From NCBI GenBank assembly GCA_020848995.1, contig JADLHA010000048.1:1-64000 (forward strand): 64,000 nt of DNA. Direction: 5' to 3'. The position numbers were made by a program, and so were the translations under genes. Position 1 is the first letter of the stretch. Each line of letters begins with the position of its first letter. The DNA is from Saprospiraceae bacterium. Its GTDB lineage: Bacteria; Bacteroidota; Bacteroidia; Chitinophagales; Saprospiraceae. The notes below the pieces were generated by a model, which did not search any database, was not told where the DNA came from, and saw nothing but the letters and a program-made list of their open reading frames with translations. Below are positions 1-9,762 of the stretch, one piece after another.

Positions 1-2
1 AG

Positions 3-1643
3 ATCTGCTGGCACGTAGAAGATGGATGCGGAAACGTAGGCATCAACTGCCAGTTGTTCGAGATCAAGGATTGCAAAGCACCGACACCGTACTGCCTGAC
101 GGGCGTGATCACGGTACCGATGCCGACAAGCAAATGCGTGACGATCTGGGCTAAAGACCTCGATCGCGGAAGCTTCGACAACTGCACCGAGCAGGAAGAC
201 CTGCTGTTCTACTTCGACGGAGATCCTTCCAAAACGGGCATCACGATCTGCTGCGATGATTTCGTAGCTGCGGGAGCCAACGACGAGCTGGTAGTCGATG
301 TTCAAATGTGGGTTGAAGACGAAGAAGGCAACACGGACTACTGCAAAACGGTAGTGATCGTACAGGACAACCAGGATGTTTGCCCGAATACGGGTTCGAC
401 TAAAGGCCGCATCACAGGTGACCTGCGCACGGAAAACAACGACGAAACCGAATTGTCGAATGTTCAGGTTGCATCCGTCTCGGTGTCCAGAGACTATATG
501 ACAAAGGCAGACGGTAAGTTCCTCTTTGGCGATCTTGCGCCCAATTCGTATGAGGTGAACATCTCCAGGAATGACGACTACCTGAATGGTGTGACGACTG
601 CTGATATCGTTAAAATCCAAAGGCACATCCTCGGCGTTGAACCCCTGAATAGCGCTTACAAGCTGATTGCTGCTGACGTCAACAATAGCTCGAACATCAC
701 CGCTGCCGATATCACAGAAGTGCGGAAGTTGGTTCTGGGTGTTACGAATGGCTTCTCGAAAGTTCCTTCCTGGACCTTTATTCCGAAGGCTTACGTATTC
801 CCCAACCCTCAACTCCCATGGAACGGTACGCCGCGCAGCGCCACTGTTGCGATTACCAGTGACGAAAAGCACGTTGTTGACTTTGTCGCTGTTAAAATGG
901 GCGATGTGAATACGTCAGCGCGTGCACATCAATTCGCAGGTGCTGCTTCGAGAAACAATGGAAGTCTTAACCTCGAGATCGAACAAGGGCAAACGGTTGC
1001 AGGTGAATTGTATCGCGTTGAATTCAAGTCCTCAAACTTCAGTGAAATTGCCGGCTACCAGTTTACCCTCCGTTTCGACCGTCAGGCTCTCAGCTTTGAA
1101 GGGTTTGAAGCAGGTGAATTGAAAATGGATGAAGACAATTTCGGTACGAATCGCATCAGCGATGGAATTCTGACCACGAGCTGGAATAGCAACGTGGCCC
1201 AAAACGTTGACGCTAACCAAACTCTGTTTACCCTGGTGTTCCGTGCCTCTGCCAACACTACCATCGACAAACTGCTTGCAATTACTTCTGATGTAACTGC
1301 TGCTGAAGCCTACGACTCAGGGCTCAATGTGAAAGCGGTAGATCTTGGCGTGCGCACTGAAAAGGGCGTTGAAGCCAGTGGTGTGTTTGAATTGTATCAG
1401 AATACCCCCAATCCTTTTGCAAAGGAGACCGTCATCAGCTACCGCTTGCCTGAAGCAGGTGCGGTTAAGTTGAGCATCTACGATGTGACAGGAAAAGTGC
1501 TGCGCGTTTACGACGCACAGGGCGTGAAGGGGCTTAATGCCATCAAAGTGCAACGGACCGACTTCAACGCTGGAGGAGTTCTCTACTACCAGCTGGATGC
1601 TGCAAACCATACTGCAACCCGGCGTATGGCGGTAATTGATTAA
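3..1643 (+). CDS. Secreted surface protein, 5'-truncated by the window; dockerin-like pair, cohesin-like domain and T9SS type A sorting domain
   Basis: Frame is open from position 3 (ICWHVEDGCGNVGINCQLFEIKD...), so the listed TTG at 54 is not the true start. GVTTADIVKIQRHILG...AADVNNSSNITAADITEVRKLVLG is dockerin-like; LYQNTPNPFAKETVISYRLPEAGAVKLSIYDVTGKVLR...RMAVID is a T9SS type A C-terminus. Confidence 0.85.
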   Translation: MCWHVEDGCGNVGINCQLFEIKDCKAPTPYCLTGVITVPMPTSKCVTIWAKDLDRGSFDNCTEQEDLLFYFDGDPSKTGITICCDDFVAAGANDELVVDVQMWVEDEEGNTDYCKTVVIVQDNQDVCPNTGSTKGRITGDLRTENNDETELSNVQVASVSVSRDYMTKADGKFLFGDLAPNSYEVNISRNDDYLNGVTTADIVKIQRHILGVEPLNSAYKLIAADVNNSSNITAADITEVRKLVLGVTNGFSKVPSWTFIPKAYVFPNPQLPWNGTPRSATVAITSDEKHVVDFVAVKMGDVNTSARAHQFAGAASRNNGSLNLEIEQGQTVAGELYRVEFKSSNFSEIAGYQFTLRFDRQALSFEGFEAGELKMDEDNFGTNRISDGILTTSWNSNVAQNVDANQTLFTLVFRASANTTIDKLLAITSDVTAAEAYDSGLNVKAVDLGVRTEKGVEASGVFELYQNTPNPFAKETVISYRLPEAGAVKLSIYDVTGKVLRVYDAQGVKGLNAIKVQRTDFNAGGVLYYQLDAANHTATRRMAVID

Positions 1644-1662
1644 AAGTTTTTAGCATATTGCC

Positions 1663-1696
1663 AAAAGGGCCCTGCATTCGCAGGGCCTTTTTTTTT
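1663..1696 (+). terminator. Rho-independent terminator
   Basis: Perfect stem GGCCCTGC-ATTC-GCAGGGCC followed by a run of T, 20 nt after the stop codon. Confidence 0.9.
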
Positions 1697-2103
1697 GGCA
1701 TAATTTTGGAATTGGATGAAGCGATTCATTGTATCAGCAGGGCAATTCTCCAGGAATTAACCCCTTTATGTAGGTCATCACTCGCTGATACTTTCTAATA
1801 TTTCCCAAGGATACATGGTAAAAAGTTTAGGGGTGAACATGTATTATGACTCCTTTTACAGGATTTTGGGCATAGCAAAGAAAAATATGTGAGCTACCGT
1901 TATCTGGCTTAGGCCAAAAAACGGATCATTGTGAAGTCACTGATTCACATGGCTGTCTTTATTAGGCATTGTGGTCATTCTGTGTGAGGTGACTTGAACG
2001 CCCATTTAATAATCTCTACTCATACGCTCTTAGTAACCGCTTGAAACTCGGCGCTGCCATGGCTTGCTATGCTCATGGCTGGTGACGAAGCAAATTCATT
2101 GTC

Positions 2104-5100
2104 GTGTTAAAAACAAATCTCTTGTGTATGATTAGACTATGCTTACTTGATTCGAGAAGACGATTTGTCCAAAATTGTCTGATTCTTTTGCTGCCCTTGC
2201 TGGCGGCGTTGCCGTTGCGAGCGGCGAGCGAACCTGGTGAAAGTGCCATGGTTGGGCAATTGGCCTGCCATGACCTGATCCAGATCAGCCTGGATGAAAA
2301 TTGCCGGGCAACGATCCTGCCTCAACACCTTTTGGAACAGGGCGGATTTAACTTCCTGTATGAGGTCATCGCGCGTGACTGGATCACGAATGAAATTGTT
2401 GACCTTGAGCCCAATGTACCTTTTGTGCAAATTGGTGCAGCTCAGATTGGTCGCTGTCTTACCGTTACCGTGCGTGAAATTTCATCCGGAAATTCCTGTT
2501 GGGGAAAGGTATGCGTGGAGGATAAACTTCCGCCAGACCTCGATTGTCCCCGGGATTTGACCATTGAATGCTATGAAGATGCCTCTCCTGCAAATACTGG
2601 TTGGCCAACGGTCGACGAAGCCTGTGGCCCCTTCACCCTTACGTATAAGGATGTAGTTACCAAAGGTTCTTGTCAGAGCGGTTATGAGCGCGTCATCACG
2701 CGTTATTTCATTGCTGCGGATGTAACGGGAAACAAGGACACATGCATTCAAACGATCACGGTTGAACTGAGCACCCTTGCCGACCTGACTTATCCTCCTC
2801 ATTATGATGGGCTCGTGCTTCCTGGTCATACTCATGCGCTGAGTTGCGATGAAAAAATTGACCGCAACAAAGACATTTCAAAACATTTGTTGCCTTATCC
2901 GACCTGTGTGGACGGCTATTTAGTCGACTCGTCGGTATTGATTGGAACTGGAAACAGGGTACCCCGATTACTCGGATGGAACTGCCTGGACAGTGGCCCT
3001 TATCAGGGACACCCTAACCCGGACCCGGTTTATTATGCTCAGAATCCTCCATGTTGGGGAGACGGTGAGTACGTCATGTGGGAAGGCACCGGTAAACCTG
3101 GCAGTGACGGATGCTCGCACATCGCTGCGACCTTCCGCGACATTCGCATCGATATTGCCAAGCCTGGTTGTGATGCAGGTCCTGTAGGATGCTACAAACT
3201 CCTTCGTGTATGGACGCTGCTCGACTGGTGTACCGGAGAAGTCAAAGACACCAATCAGATCATTAAGGTAATGGACTTCGAAGGTCCTAAAGTGCTTTAT
3301 CCCGACAGCCTAGTGGTCAACACAGACCCATGGAGGTGTGAGGGCCGCTGGGATGTGGCCCCCGCCTGGGTGATTGACAATTGCTCTAACGAAGTGCACT
3401 ACACCATCCGCGTAGAAAATGGCACCGTGCTGGGCAATGATGTTCAAGGTTATGTCGTGGTAAATCTTCCTCTTGGTATCCAAAACGCTTACATTGTTGC
3501 TGAGGACTGCTGTGGTAATATTACCGAGAGAAAGGTCGTCCTCGACGTACAAGACAATACTCCTCCCAATGCCGTATGTGATCAGAAAACTGTGGTGACG
3601 ATCACCGGCTCTCAAAACCCGGGTGACAATTCGGCCAAAGTCTTTGCTTCTACCTTTGACGATGGCTCATTCGACAATTGCACCCACCACGTATTTTTCA
3701 AGGTAATCCGCATGGAGGAGCTGTTGGGCACCAACAATGGAAGTACCAAGGATAACGATGTCGCATGTTCAGGTTTGAACGGCGATGACGATGTATACGA
3801 AGGGGCTAACCAGGTCTACTTCGACGATTTTACCAAATTCTGCTGCGACGATGTGGGCAAAACCATTATGGTTGTCTTTCGCGTCTACGATCGCGACCCC
3901 GGGGCAGGTCCGGTACATCCGGAACGCATGAACCAGGGAGGAGACCTGTTTGGCAGGTTCTCCGATTGCATGGTCGAAGTTGAAGTCCAGGACAAGAGCA
4001 TTCCTACGGTAGTTGCCCCTCCGGATATCGTTGTGAGCTGTAACTTCTGGTTCGACATCGACGATCTTTCCGATCCTTCGGATGCGACATTTGGTCGCGT
4101 CGTGACTGACCTTGCACTTCGTGCTAAGGTTAAAACAACTGACGTTGTATGTAGCTATTACTGCGTAAAGAATCTCATCACCGGTTATCCCGGCTACGTG
4201 CCCGGATTCCCACCGCATGCACAACCTGCTTTCAACAAGGCTTGCGATTACTACAATACCTTGTTTGATGCTGCACATCCGGAAAAAACGTACGAACTGG
4301 TTTGGGGATTTGATGGGTATGTTCTTGCGTCCTGCGTCGCAGAACCGGATATCGATGTTCGCGACCTGCGCGTATGCGGTCAGGGTAGAATTCTCCGCGA
4401 TGTTTCTGTTCCTGGTCCCAATGGCGTGGTAGTTACCGAAACCCAAACCATCTGGGTAGTCAACTGCGATCCTTTTTACATCAACAGGAGCAATCATTGC
4501 GATCCCAACGACGACATCATTTGGCCCGACTGCCAGGGGAATGGAACCTTGATTGAGGGATGTGGTGCTGATATCAGTCCGGATAATCCTCGCCTGGGTC
4601 GTCCCGAAGTGGTCAATGGTGCAAGAAACCACTGCAACCTCATCGCCATCGAACCCTTTGACGAAATCTTTACCATTGAGCCGGACGCATGTTTCAAGAT
4701 CCTACGCCGTTGGGTGGTCATCGACTGGTGTCAATACGACCCGAATGTTAGCGCTACTGCCGGTCGGTGGGAATTCACCCAGATCATCAAAGTCCGCGAT
4801 CAGGTTAAACCTGAGGTCATCTGTAATGTCGGTGCATGCGAGCCCGCTGTCCTGAATACTACACAAGGCATTTGCTTCGGTCACATTGCGCTTACCGTTA
4901 CCGCTACAGATTCCTGCACACCGAATGACTGGCTGCTGGCTGAGTACAAGCTCGATGCATACAACGACGGCACCTACGACTTCAACGTTGGCAGGCTGAC
5001 CTTGCGCGAAGTGAATCAGGGGGTCATTCCTTCAATTCGCAACAACCCCTTTGCAGACAATCCAAACAATCCTTTTGATGCAAGCGGAACCTATCCGATT

Positions 5101-6756
5101 GGTATCCACCGCATCTGTTGGTTTGTTGAGGATGGTTGTGGAAACCTAGGTCAGTGTTGCACCTTGTTTGAGGTAAAAGATTGCAAAGCTCCAACACCTT
5201 ACTGTCTGACTGGCATCATCACGGTGCCGATGCCTACCAGCGGCTGTGTTGACATCTGGGCAAAAGACCTCAACCACAACTCGTTCGACAACTGTACTCC
5301 GAAAGATCGCCTGAAATTCTATTTTGACGGGGATCCCAACAAGACCAGCATTCGCGTTTGCTGCGAGGACTTCGTTGCTCAGCAAAAGGCGGATGAATTG
5401 ACCGTTGAAGTCCAGGTTTGGGTTGAAGATGAGGAGGGCAACCGCGATTATTGCCAAACGATAGTTATCGTTCAGGACAATCAGAACATCTGTCCCAATC
5501 CTCCGACACTCAATACCGGAAACGTAAATGGCCTGGTGAAAACGGAGAACGGCGAGCTGACGGCCAAAGCAGCAGTTGAGCTTTACACTGGAAATTCGCT
5601 GCTTCGTCAGACCACGACCAATAATGCAGGTTCGTACCTCTTTGGTGACCTGAGTCTGAACTCCAGCTTCCTGTTGAAATCGAAGCGTCTGGATGAAGCG
5701 ACCAACGGTGTAACGACGGCCGATATCGTCAAAATCCAGCGCCACATTCTGGGACTGGAATTGCTGAACAGCGCCTACAAGGTGATTGCTGCCGACGTAA
5801 ACCGTTCTTACAGCATCACTGCTGCGGATATCTCTGAAATTCGCAAGCTCATTCTTGGCGTCAATGCGGAATTTACAAAGGTGCCATCCTGGCAGATGAT
5901 TCCTTCTGACTTCCAATTTGTAAATCCGCAGCAGCCATGGGACTTCCCGACGGAGAAAAACTTTGTTACGGTGAATCCGGCAACAAACATTGATTTCATC
6001 GCCATCAAAATGGGTGATGTGAACAATTCAGCTGTTGCCAGCGCGTTCCAGGGTGCTGTAAGCCGCAGCGCCAATCCGATGAAACTTTGGATCGAGGATC
6101 AGGACTTGCGTGCAGGAGAATTGTATCAAATGGTGTTCCGTGCAGATGATTTGGCATCGCTGAGCGGTGTTCAGCTGACGATTGAATTTGACACCCGCTT
6201 GATACAGTTCGAACAGTATAACTCCGGACTTTTCAGTCTTGAGGATGGCAATTTCGGATTCCAGGCTGTCGAGCAAGGCAAAATCGCTCTCAGCTGGAGT
6301 GATGCTAAAGCCATAAGGCTGTCCGGTGGCGATCAGTTGTTCTCCCTGTCCTTCAGAGTACTGACCAATGGCACGACTGAAAATGCAGTACGCCTTTCAA
6401 ATGCTCTGGCGACGACAGAGGCATACGATGCCGTCTTGAACGCCATGCCGGTTGTTCTGGAAAACCGTTCAAACAATACTGCGGCCACTGCTGCAGACCT
6501 TGAATTGTTCCAGAATGCACCCAATCCGTTTGATGCTGAGACTACGATCCGTTTCCGGGTCGGCGAAGCTACAGACGCACAATTGAGCATTTATGATGTT
6601 ACCGGGAAAGTGATTTACCTCAACCAGTTCAGTGCAGCAAAAGGCATGAATGCAATGAAAATCCACAAAACCGATTTGCCTGGAGCGGGTATCTATTACT
6701 ACCAATTGGATGCAGTCAATCAAACTGCCACCAAGCGAATGGTCATTATGGAATAA
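2104..6756 (+). CDS. Large secreted surface protein (1550 aa), paralog of the preceding gene; signal peptide, HYR-like repeats, dockerin-like pair, cohesin-like domain, T9SS type A sorting domain
   Basis: GTG at 2104 or ATG at 2128. Hydrophobic signal peptide; recurrent SFDNCT/DN.PP repeats; C-terminal ~500 aa co-linear with CDS 1; ends LELFQNAPNPFDAETTIRFRV...RMVIME. Confidence 0.88.
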   Translation: MLKTNLLCMIRLCLLDSRRRFVQNCLILLLPLLAALPLRAASEPGESAMVGQLACHDLIQISLDENCRATILPQHLLEQGGFNFLYEVIARDWITNEIVDLEPNVPFVQIGAAQIGRCLTVTVREISSGNSCWGKVCVEDKLPPDLDCPRDLTIECYEDASPANTGWPTVDEACGPFTLTYKDVVTKGSCQSGYERVITRYFIAADVTGNKDTCIQTITVELSTLADLTYPPHYDGLVLPGHTHALSCDEKIDRNKDISKHLLPYPTCVDGYLVDSSVLIGTGNRVPRLLGWNCLDSGPYQGHPNPDPVYYAQNPPCWGDGEYVMWEGTGKPGSDGCSHIAATFRDIRIDIAKPGCDAGPVGCYKLLRVWTLLDWCTGEVKDTNQIIKVMDFEGPKVLYPDSLVVNTDPWRCEGRWDVAPAWVIDNCSNEVHYTIRVENGTVLGNDVQGYVVVNLPLGIQNAYIVAEDCCGNITERKVVLDVQDNTPPNAVCDQKTVVTITGSQNPGDNSAKVFASTFDDGSFDNCTHHVFFKVIRMEELLGTNNGSTKDNDVACSGLNGDDDVYEGANQVYFDDFTKFCCDDVGKTIMVVFRVYDRDPGAGPVHPERMNQGGDLFGRFSDCMVEVEVQDKSIPTVVAPPDIVVSCNFWFDIDDLSDPSDATFGRVVTDLALRAKVKTTDVVCSYYCVKNLITGYPGYVPGFPPHAQPAFNKACDYYNTLFDAAHPEKTYELVWGFDGYVLASCVAEPDIDVRDLRVCGQGRILRDVSVPGPNGVVVTETQTIWVVNCDPFYINRSNHCDPNDDIIWPDCQGNGTLIEGCGADISPDNPRLGRPEVVNGARNHCNLIAIEPFDEIFTIEPDACFKILRRWVVIDWCQYDPNVSATAGRWEFTQIIKVRDQVKPEVICNVGACEPAVLNTTQGICFGHIALTVTATDSCTPNDWLLAEYKLDAYNDGTYDFNVGRLTLREVNQGVIPSIRNNPFADNPNNPFDASGTYPIGIHRICWFVEDGCGNLGQCCTLFEVKDCKAPTPYCLTGIITVPMPTSGCVDIWAKDLNHNSFDNCTPKDRLKFYFDGDPNKTSIRVCCEDFVAQQKADELTVEVQVWVEDEEGNRDYCQTIVIVQDNQNICPNPPTLNTGNVNGLVKTENGELTAKAAVELYTGNSLLRQTTTNNAGSYLFGDLSLNSSFLLKSKRLDEATNGVTTADIVKIQRHILGLELLNSAYKVIAADVNRSYSITAADISEIRKLILGVNAEFTKVPSWQMIPSDFQFVNPQQPWDFPTEKNFVTVNPATNIDFIAIKMGDVNNSAVASAFQGAVSRSANPMKLWIEDQDLRAGELYQMVFRADDLASLSGVQLTIEFDTRLIQFEQYNSGLFSLEDGNFGFQAVEQGKIALSWSDAKAIRLSGGDQLFSLSFRVLTNGTTENAVRLSNALATTEAYDAVLNAMPVVLENRSNNTAATAADLELFQNAPNPFDAETTIRFRVGEATDAQLSIYDVTGKVIYLNQFSAAKGMNAMKIHKTDLPGAGIYYYQLDAVNQTATKRMVIME

Positions 6757-6786
6757 CCGCATAATTCCATAGAACATTTTTTTAGG

Positions 6787-6825
6787 AGTCCCCGTCTGAT
6801 TACAGGCGGGGACTTCTGTTTTTTG
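6787..6825 (+). terminator. Rho-independent terminator
   Basis: AGTCCCCGTCTG-ATTA-CAGGCGGGGACT stem (one G-T wobble), followed by a T-rich tract. Confidence 0.85.
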
Positions 6826-6845
6826 CATCGAAGACTTACATCAGC

Positions 6846-8618
6846 TTACATGGGAGTAAAGGGAAGTCTCATTTGAGGGTGCATGATCTGCTCCTTATTT
6901 ACCTGCAGCTGGGCATAAACCGGGTACCATTTGCCCAGCAACTCCCGGGCGCCTTTTTCTCTTGATTCAGAAAGGTCCGTTTCGCCTTTCAGGGTCTCCA
7001 TGAGTTTTTGAAGCATATCCTGGCGTGCCGGGAATTCGCTTACGCGATATTTTTCAAGACTGGAGAGTCCTGCAGCAACATCCAAAGCACGCTGAATGGA
7101 TCCCGTTGCATCGGCAAGTCCGTTCCGGAGTGCCTGTTTGCCGCTCCAAATTCTCCCTGCTGCCACTTTGTTGACGGATGCGGAATCCATTTCTCTTCCT
7201 GCAGCAACCACGCCTTTGAATCTCGAATAAACCTCTTGAATGCTTTCTTCCAAGACCTTGCGCTCGTCTTCACCCCAGGGTAGCATGAGGTTGAATTTAT
7301 TAGCAACGGGTCCTGTTCCTACTGTATCAACATCAACTCCGACAAGGTCTCCACTCAATTTGCTGAAATTGGGAATGAGTGCAAATACACCAATTGAACC
7401 GGTGAGGGTGTAGGGATTGGTGATGATTGAATCTGCATAACAGGAGATGTAGTAGCCCCCCGATGCAGCATAGTCTCCCATTGAAACGACTACTGGTTTG
7501 CCCGCAGCTTTAATCTGGCGCAGTTCTTCCAGAAATTCATCGCTAAGTAAGGCGCTTCCTCCCGGGGAATTGACGCGCAATACAAGTGCTTTGATTTGTT
7601 TGTTTTTCCGGATCTCCCGCAGCATGGTTAAATGCTTTCGACCTATGGTCCCCGGTGATCCGCGCTCTTCAACAATGGTTCCTTCAGCAAATAGCAGTGC
7701 AATCCGGTTGGAAGTTGAGTAGTCTTCATTGCCGACATCCTCGGCCAGATAATATTGCTGAAGGGTGATAAATTGAAGATCTGAAGATTCTGGCAATTGG
7801 AGTGCTTCGCGAAGGTCGTCAAGCACTTCAGATTCTGTCGACAGTTTGTCGATAAGCTTGTAATTCAAGGCAAGCTCGGGCCGGTAGCTCAAAAAACGAT
7901 CAAAGTTGTCTTTTAGAGTTACCTCCGGGATCTTGCGTGAATCAGCGACCTCGCTGATGTATTCGGTGTATAGGTCATTGAGAAACTCCCGGATTTGCAA
8001 GCGGTTGCTCTCGCTCATCTTGTTCATTCGATACGGCTCAGTGGCGCTTTTGAACTCACCGGCATAGTAGATGTTGTAACTAATGCCAACTTTATCACTC
8101 AACTCCTTAAAATGCGGTATTGCGTATCCCAAACCTTTTAGATCCACAAAGCCAAGAGGATTCATGGAAATTTGATCCGATGCCGAACACAAATAGTAAA
8201 TCTTATGGTCAAGGTAGGCGTTGTAGCTATATATGAACTTGTTTTTTGCCTTAAAAGCGAGCAATGCATCGCGCAGCTCTTTGAGTCCGGCAAACCCAAT
8301 TGCAACGGATGGGACATTCAGGTAAATACCTCTGATTTTTGGGTCATCTGCTGCCTTTTCTATGGTGCGAACCATATCGCGCAAACCCAAAACCGTCTCA
8401 TTTCCGAGGGCAAAACTGCCGATCTCCACATTGTTTGTTTGTTCGGGAATGGGGCCCTGTAAATTGATTTTTAGTATCGACTGCGATTTGACCGAAGGCT
8501 TGGATGAGTCTTTCAAAGCTAATGCAGCAATCATTCCACTCACGAGCAGGAAGAGCAAGACCATTGCGAACATTGCTCCAAGGCAGGATGAAAATACGTT
8601 GGATAAAAATGATTTCAT
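6846..8618 (-). CDS. sppA: Signal peptide peptidase SppA, 67K type
   Basis: Two S49 domains; VNSPGGSALLSDEFLEELRQ and GDYAASGGYYISCYAD motifs; N-terminal TM helix. Confidence 0.93.
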   Translation of the reverse strand: MKSFLSNVFSSCLGAMFAMVLLFLLVSGMIAALALKDSSKPSVKSQSILKINLQGPIPEQTNNVEIGSFALGNETVLGLRDMVRTIEKAADDPKIRGIYLNVPSVAIGFAGLKELRDALLAFKAKNKFIYSYNAYLDHKIYYLCSASDQISMNPLGFVDLKGLGYAIPHFKELSDKVGISYNIYYAGEFKSATEPYRMNKMSESNRLQIREFLNDLYTEYISEVADSRKIPEVTLKDNFDRFLSYRPELALNYKLIDKLSTESEVLDDLREALQLPESSDLQFITLQQYYLAEDVGNEDYSTSNRIALLFAEGTIVEERGSPGTIGRKHLTMLREIRKNKQIKALVLRVNSPGGSALLSDEFLEELRQIKAAGKPVVVSMGDYAASGGYYISCYADSIITNPYTLTGSIGVFALIPNFSKLSGDLVGVDVDTVGTGPVANKFNLMLPWGEDERKVLEESIQEVYSRFKGVVAAGREMDSASVNKVAAGRIWSGKQALRNGLADATGSIQRALDVAAGLSSLEKYRVSEFPARQDMLQKLMETLKGETDLSESREKGARELLGKWYPVYAQLQVNKEQIMHPQMRLPFTPM

Positions 8619-8621
8619 GGT

Positions 8622-9272
8622 TTAACTATTGATGATTTTGACGTGGTGTAAGCCAGGTGGATACTTCCGGTGCATAATGTTTTTAAGTTCCTGGTAGACT
8701 TTAGGATTCCTGACAAAATCCTGATCATTCAAGTCTATCACGACGATGGGAAACTGCGTTTGGTTTTTGAAAAAATAGAAGTAACTCTCCTGAATTTTAT
8801 CGAGGTAATCATTGCCAATACTTGCTTCGAATAATCGACCCCTTTTTTCAATATTTTTTTGTACCTGCGACACATCTCTGTGTAAATACATGATCAGATC
8901 TGGTTTTTGTATGCTGTGTGTCAGTGCGGAATAAATTTTGTGGAATAATTTGTACTCCTCCGGGATGAGATTAACGCGCGCAAATAACAAACTTTTAAGG
9001 ATGGTGTAATCTGATATTGCAAACTGATAGAACAGATCGTTTGGGGAAAGCTCCAATTGAATTTGCTTCTGTCTTTCAGTTAGAAAAAAAAGTTCGACGG
9101 TAAGCCCAAAACGGCCCGGGTCCTTGTAAAAATATTCGAGAAACGGGTTGTCGGCAAACTCTTCCAGAATGACCCGGCAGTTATAGTCCAGAGCTACCAT
9201 CTGGCACAAGCTCGATTTGCCTGCGCCAATATTTCCCTCAATGCAGATGTACTTATTTGGAAATTGCTTCAT
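8622..9272 (-). CDS. Deoxynucleoside kinase family protein
   Basis: P-loop IEGNIGAGKSSLCQ, YLHRDVSQVQKNIEKRGR; directly downstream of folK. Confidence 0.9.
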   Translation of the reverse strand: MKQFPNKYICIEGNIGAGKSSLCQMVALDYNCRVILEEFADNPFLEYFYKDPGRFGLTVELFFLTERQKQIQLELSPNDLFYQFAISDYTILKSLLFARVNLIPEEYKLFHKIYSALTHSIQKPDLIMYLHRDVSQVQKNIEKRGRLFEASIGNDYLDKIQESYFYFFKNQTQFPIVVIDLNDQDFVRNPKVYQELKNIMHRKYPPGLHHVKIINS

Positions 9273-9762
9273 ATTCTGATCGTTTAATCACCTTCCCGCT
9301 GTCTTCGCAAAGTGCGAGGAGGGAATCGATGCGTTGCTTTAAAAAGGGGTGCAAGGTTCCGGGCGCGATTTCCGCAAGCGGGACCAGGACGAATGCTCGC
9401 AAATGCATCCGTGGATGGGGAATGGTCAGATGTGGTCCTGAAAGGATCTGGTCATCATAGAGCAATATGTCTATGTCGATGGTCCGAGGTCCATTTTTAA
9501 GTTGGCGTTCTCTTCCGAGCGCCTGTTCAATTCTGTTGATCGCGTTTAAAAGTTGAACAGGCTTAAGAGCCGTGTGAATCCGGGCTGCCATATTTAAAAA
9601 ATCACCCTGGCTGCAAAAGCCGTGTGGTTCGGTTTCGTATACAGAGGAAATCTCTACGATACTTGTCAGGGCATCCTGCATCATTGCAAGCGCAGCTCTG
9701 AGGTTTTCAATCCGGTTGCCCAGATTACTTCCAAGGCCGATGTATATTTGGTCACTGGCCAT
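9253..9762 (-). CDS. folK: 2-amino-4-hydroxy-6-hydroxymethyldihydropteridine diphosphokinase
   Basis: IYIGLGSNLGNRIENL, YETEPHGFCSQGDFLNM, GPRTIDIDILLYDD, IPHPRMHLRAFVLVPL. Confidence 0.95.
   Translation of the reverse strand: MASDQIYIGLGSNLGNRIENLRAALAMMQDALTSIVEISSVYETEPHGFCSQGDFLNMAARIHTALKPVQLLNAINRIEQALGRERQLKNGPRTIDIDILLYDDQILSGPHLTIPHPRMHLRAFVLVPLAEIAPGTLHPFLKQRIDSLLALCEDSGKVIKRSEYEAISK

Noticed and set aside
3769-4632. 287-aa minus-strand ORF inside the 1550-aa surface protein
   Set aside because: Antisense to a convincing CDS; no recognisable motifs.
5146-5916. 256-aa minus-strand ORF inside the same surface protein
   Set aside because: Antisense shadow; the sense frame carries the dockerin-like and repeat modules.
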